Assembly (NCBI RefSeq): GCF_001039355.2 | Contig: NW_019775909.1 | Coordinates: 142,661-171,818, forward strand | Length of the DNA stretch: 29,158 bases | Reading direction: 5' to 3' | From: Lingula anatina | Taxonomy: Eukaryota; Brachiopoda; Lingulata; Lingulida; Lingulidae | Shown: positions 28,392 through 29,158 of the stretch, in pieces | Layout of the letters: each line of letters opens with the position of its first letter | How positions within the stretch are numbered: the stretch's first letter is position 1 | Position numbers and translations under genes: made by a program | The notes under the pieces: model-generated | What the model was told of the DNA's origin: nothing | What the model saw: the letters and a program-made list of their open reading frames with translations, nothing else | Database searches by the model: none

Positions 28392-29158
28392 AAAATTATT
28401 AACTTTTAACTATTTTAAGTCCTGAGATTTGCCAGTCTTTTCAATGTAAATTTCAGTTTTCCCAAATATATTGTCCCAAAAATCACTTTTCATTTGATAC
28501 AGTCAATAGATCATCTTACCACATATTTTTTATTTTTGGTTAGCATCATTTGTACAAATTTCAGAAACACTGGACAAGATTTGACAAAATTATTAACATT
28601 TAACTATATTAAGCCGTGGAATTTGCCAGTCTTTTCAGTGTAATTTTCAGTTTTTTCAAAGATATTGTCCCAAGAAGACACTTTTCATTAGACACAGTCA
28701 TTCGATCAGCTTATCACAGATTTTTATTCTTGTTAAGCATCTTTTGCACAAATTTCAGAAACACTGGACAAGATTTGAGAAAATTATTAACGTTTAACTA
28801 TATTAAGTCCTGGGATTTGCCAGTCTTTTCAATGTAAATTTCAGTTTTCCCAAATTTGCTGTCCCAAAAATCACTTTTCATTAGACAGTCAACTGATCAT
28901 CTTATCACAGATTTTTATTGTTGTTAAGCATCATTTGTACAAATTTCAGAAATATTGGAGTAGATTTGACAAAATTATTAACGTTTAACTATTTTAAGTC
29001 CTGGGATTTGCCAGTCTTTTTAATGTAAATTTCAGTTTTCCAAAATATGTTGTCCAAAAAAGACTTTTCATTAGACACAGTCAACAGATCATCTTATCAC
29101 AGATTTCTATTGTTGTTTAGCATCATTTGTACAAATTTCGGAAATATTGGATTATATT
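28384..29158. repeat. ~192-bp satellite array, block 2, open at the window end
   Basis: Landmark GATCATCTT.CCACA or a variant at about 28507, 28705, 28896 and 29088 (spacing 191-198). It continues to the last base, so its full length is unknown. Confidence 0.9.

Overview
The window is animal nuclear DNA. It is AT-rich, coding exons are small and split by GT..AG introns, most of the sequence is intergenic or repeat, and the repeats are of metazoan type: terminal-inverted-repeat MITEs, an L2/CR1-like LINE remnant, CA/TG microsatellites, a minisatellite and a satellite array. A single N at 986 inside a CA run fits a draft assembly. A marine invertebrate is the best guess; amphioxus or a mollusc would both fit, but nothing here fixes the species.

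Two genes stand out, both on the minus strand. At 10389-11483 there is an intact, intronless class A GPCR of 364 aa. At 19725-23919 I could assemble, from splice sites and phases alone, a 13-exon gene of unrecognised family. Its exons join in one reading frame (600 nt, 199 aa plus stop if one damaged exon is skipped). The protein has a short N-terminus, a Trp/Cys-containing middle (exons 4-6), six related short exons, and a basic C-terminus ending PKNRR. The six exons form two tandem copies of a three-exon cassette (C-B-A). Each is phase 1-1 and can be skipped without breaking the frame, and nearly every one is followed by an intronic CA repeat. One of them (B2) has been split by a MITE with a 5-bp target duplication, so its age and effect can be read against the intact B1 paralogue. 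This is the most interesting system in the window.

Other coding traces on the plus strand are weak: a possible last exon plus 3' UTR near 2.3-2.8 kb, a TATA box with a possible first exon at 5.93-6.03 kb, a broken exon with two LDL-receptor class A modules at 26.6-26.8 kb, and a possible terminal exon at 28.1 kb.

Repeat layout: 78-243 hAT-like MITE; 783-930 and 1492-1605 foldback palindromes; 1888-2095 MITE; 3399-3611 and 4012-4237 MITEs of an AGATCGATCT family (two more copies at 21648 and 25961); 4364-4721 LINE remnant; 7103-7292 hAT MITE with a perfect 8-bp duplication; 8841-9292 three tandem ~150-bp units; 13046-16172 a TIR element with a TATA box and a small basic ORF, lying within a 1.25-kb tandem duplication; 18846-18984 short MITE; 23178-23286 nested palindrome overlapping an exon; 25008-25510 a 62-bp minisatellite; 27300-29158 a ~192-bp satellite running off the window end.

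The genes show no obvious functional link to one another. All gene models here are read by eye and have no transcript support.
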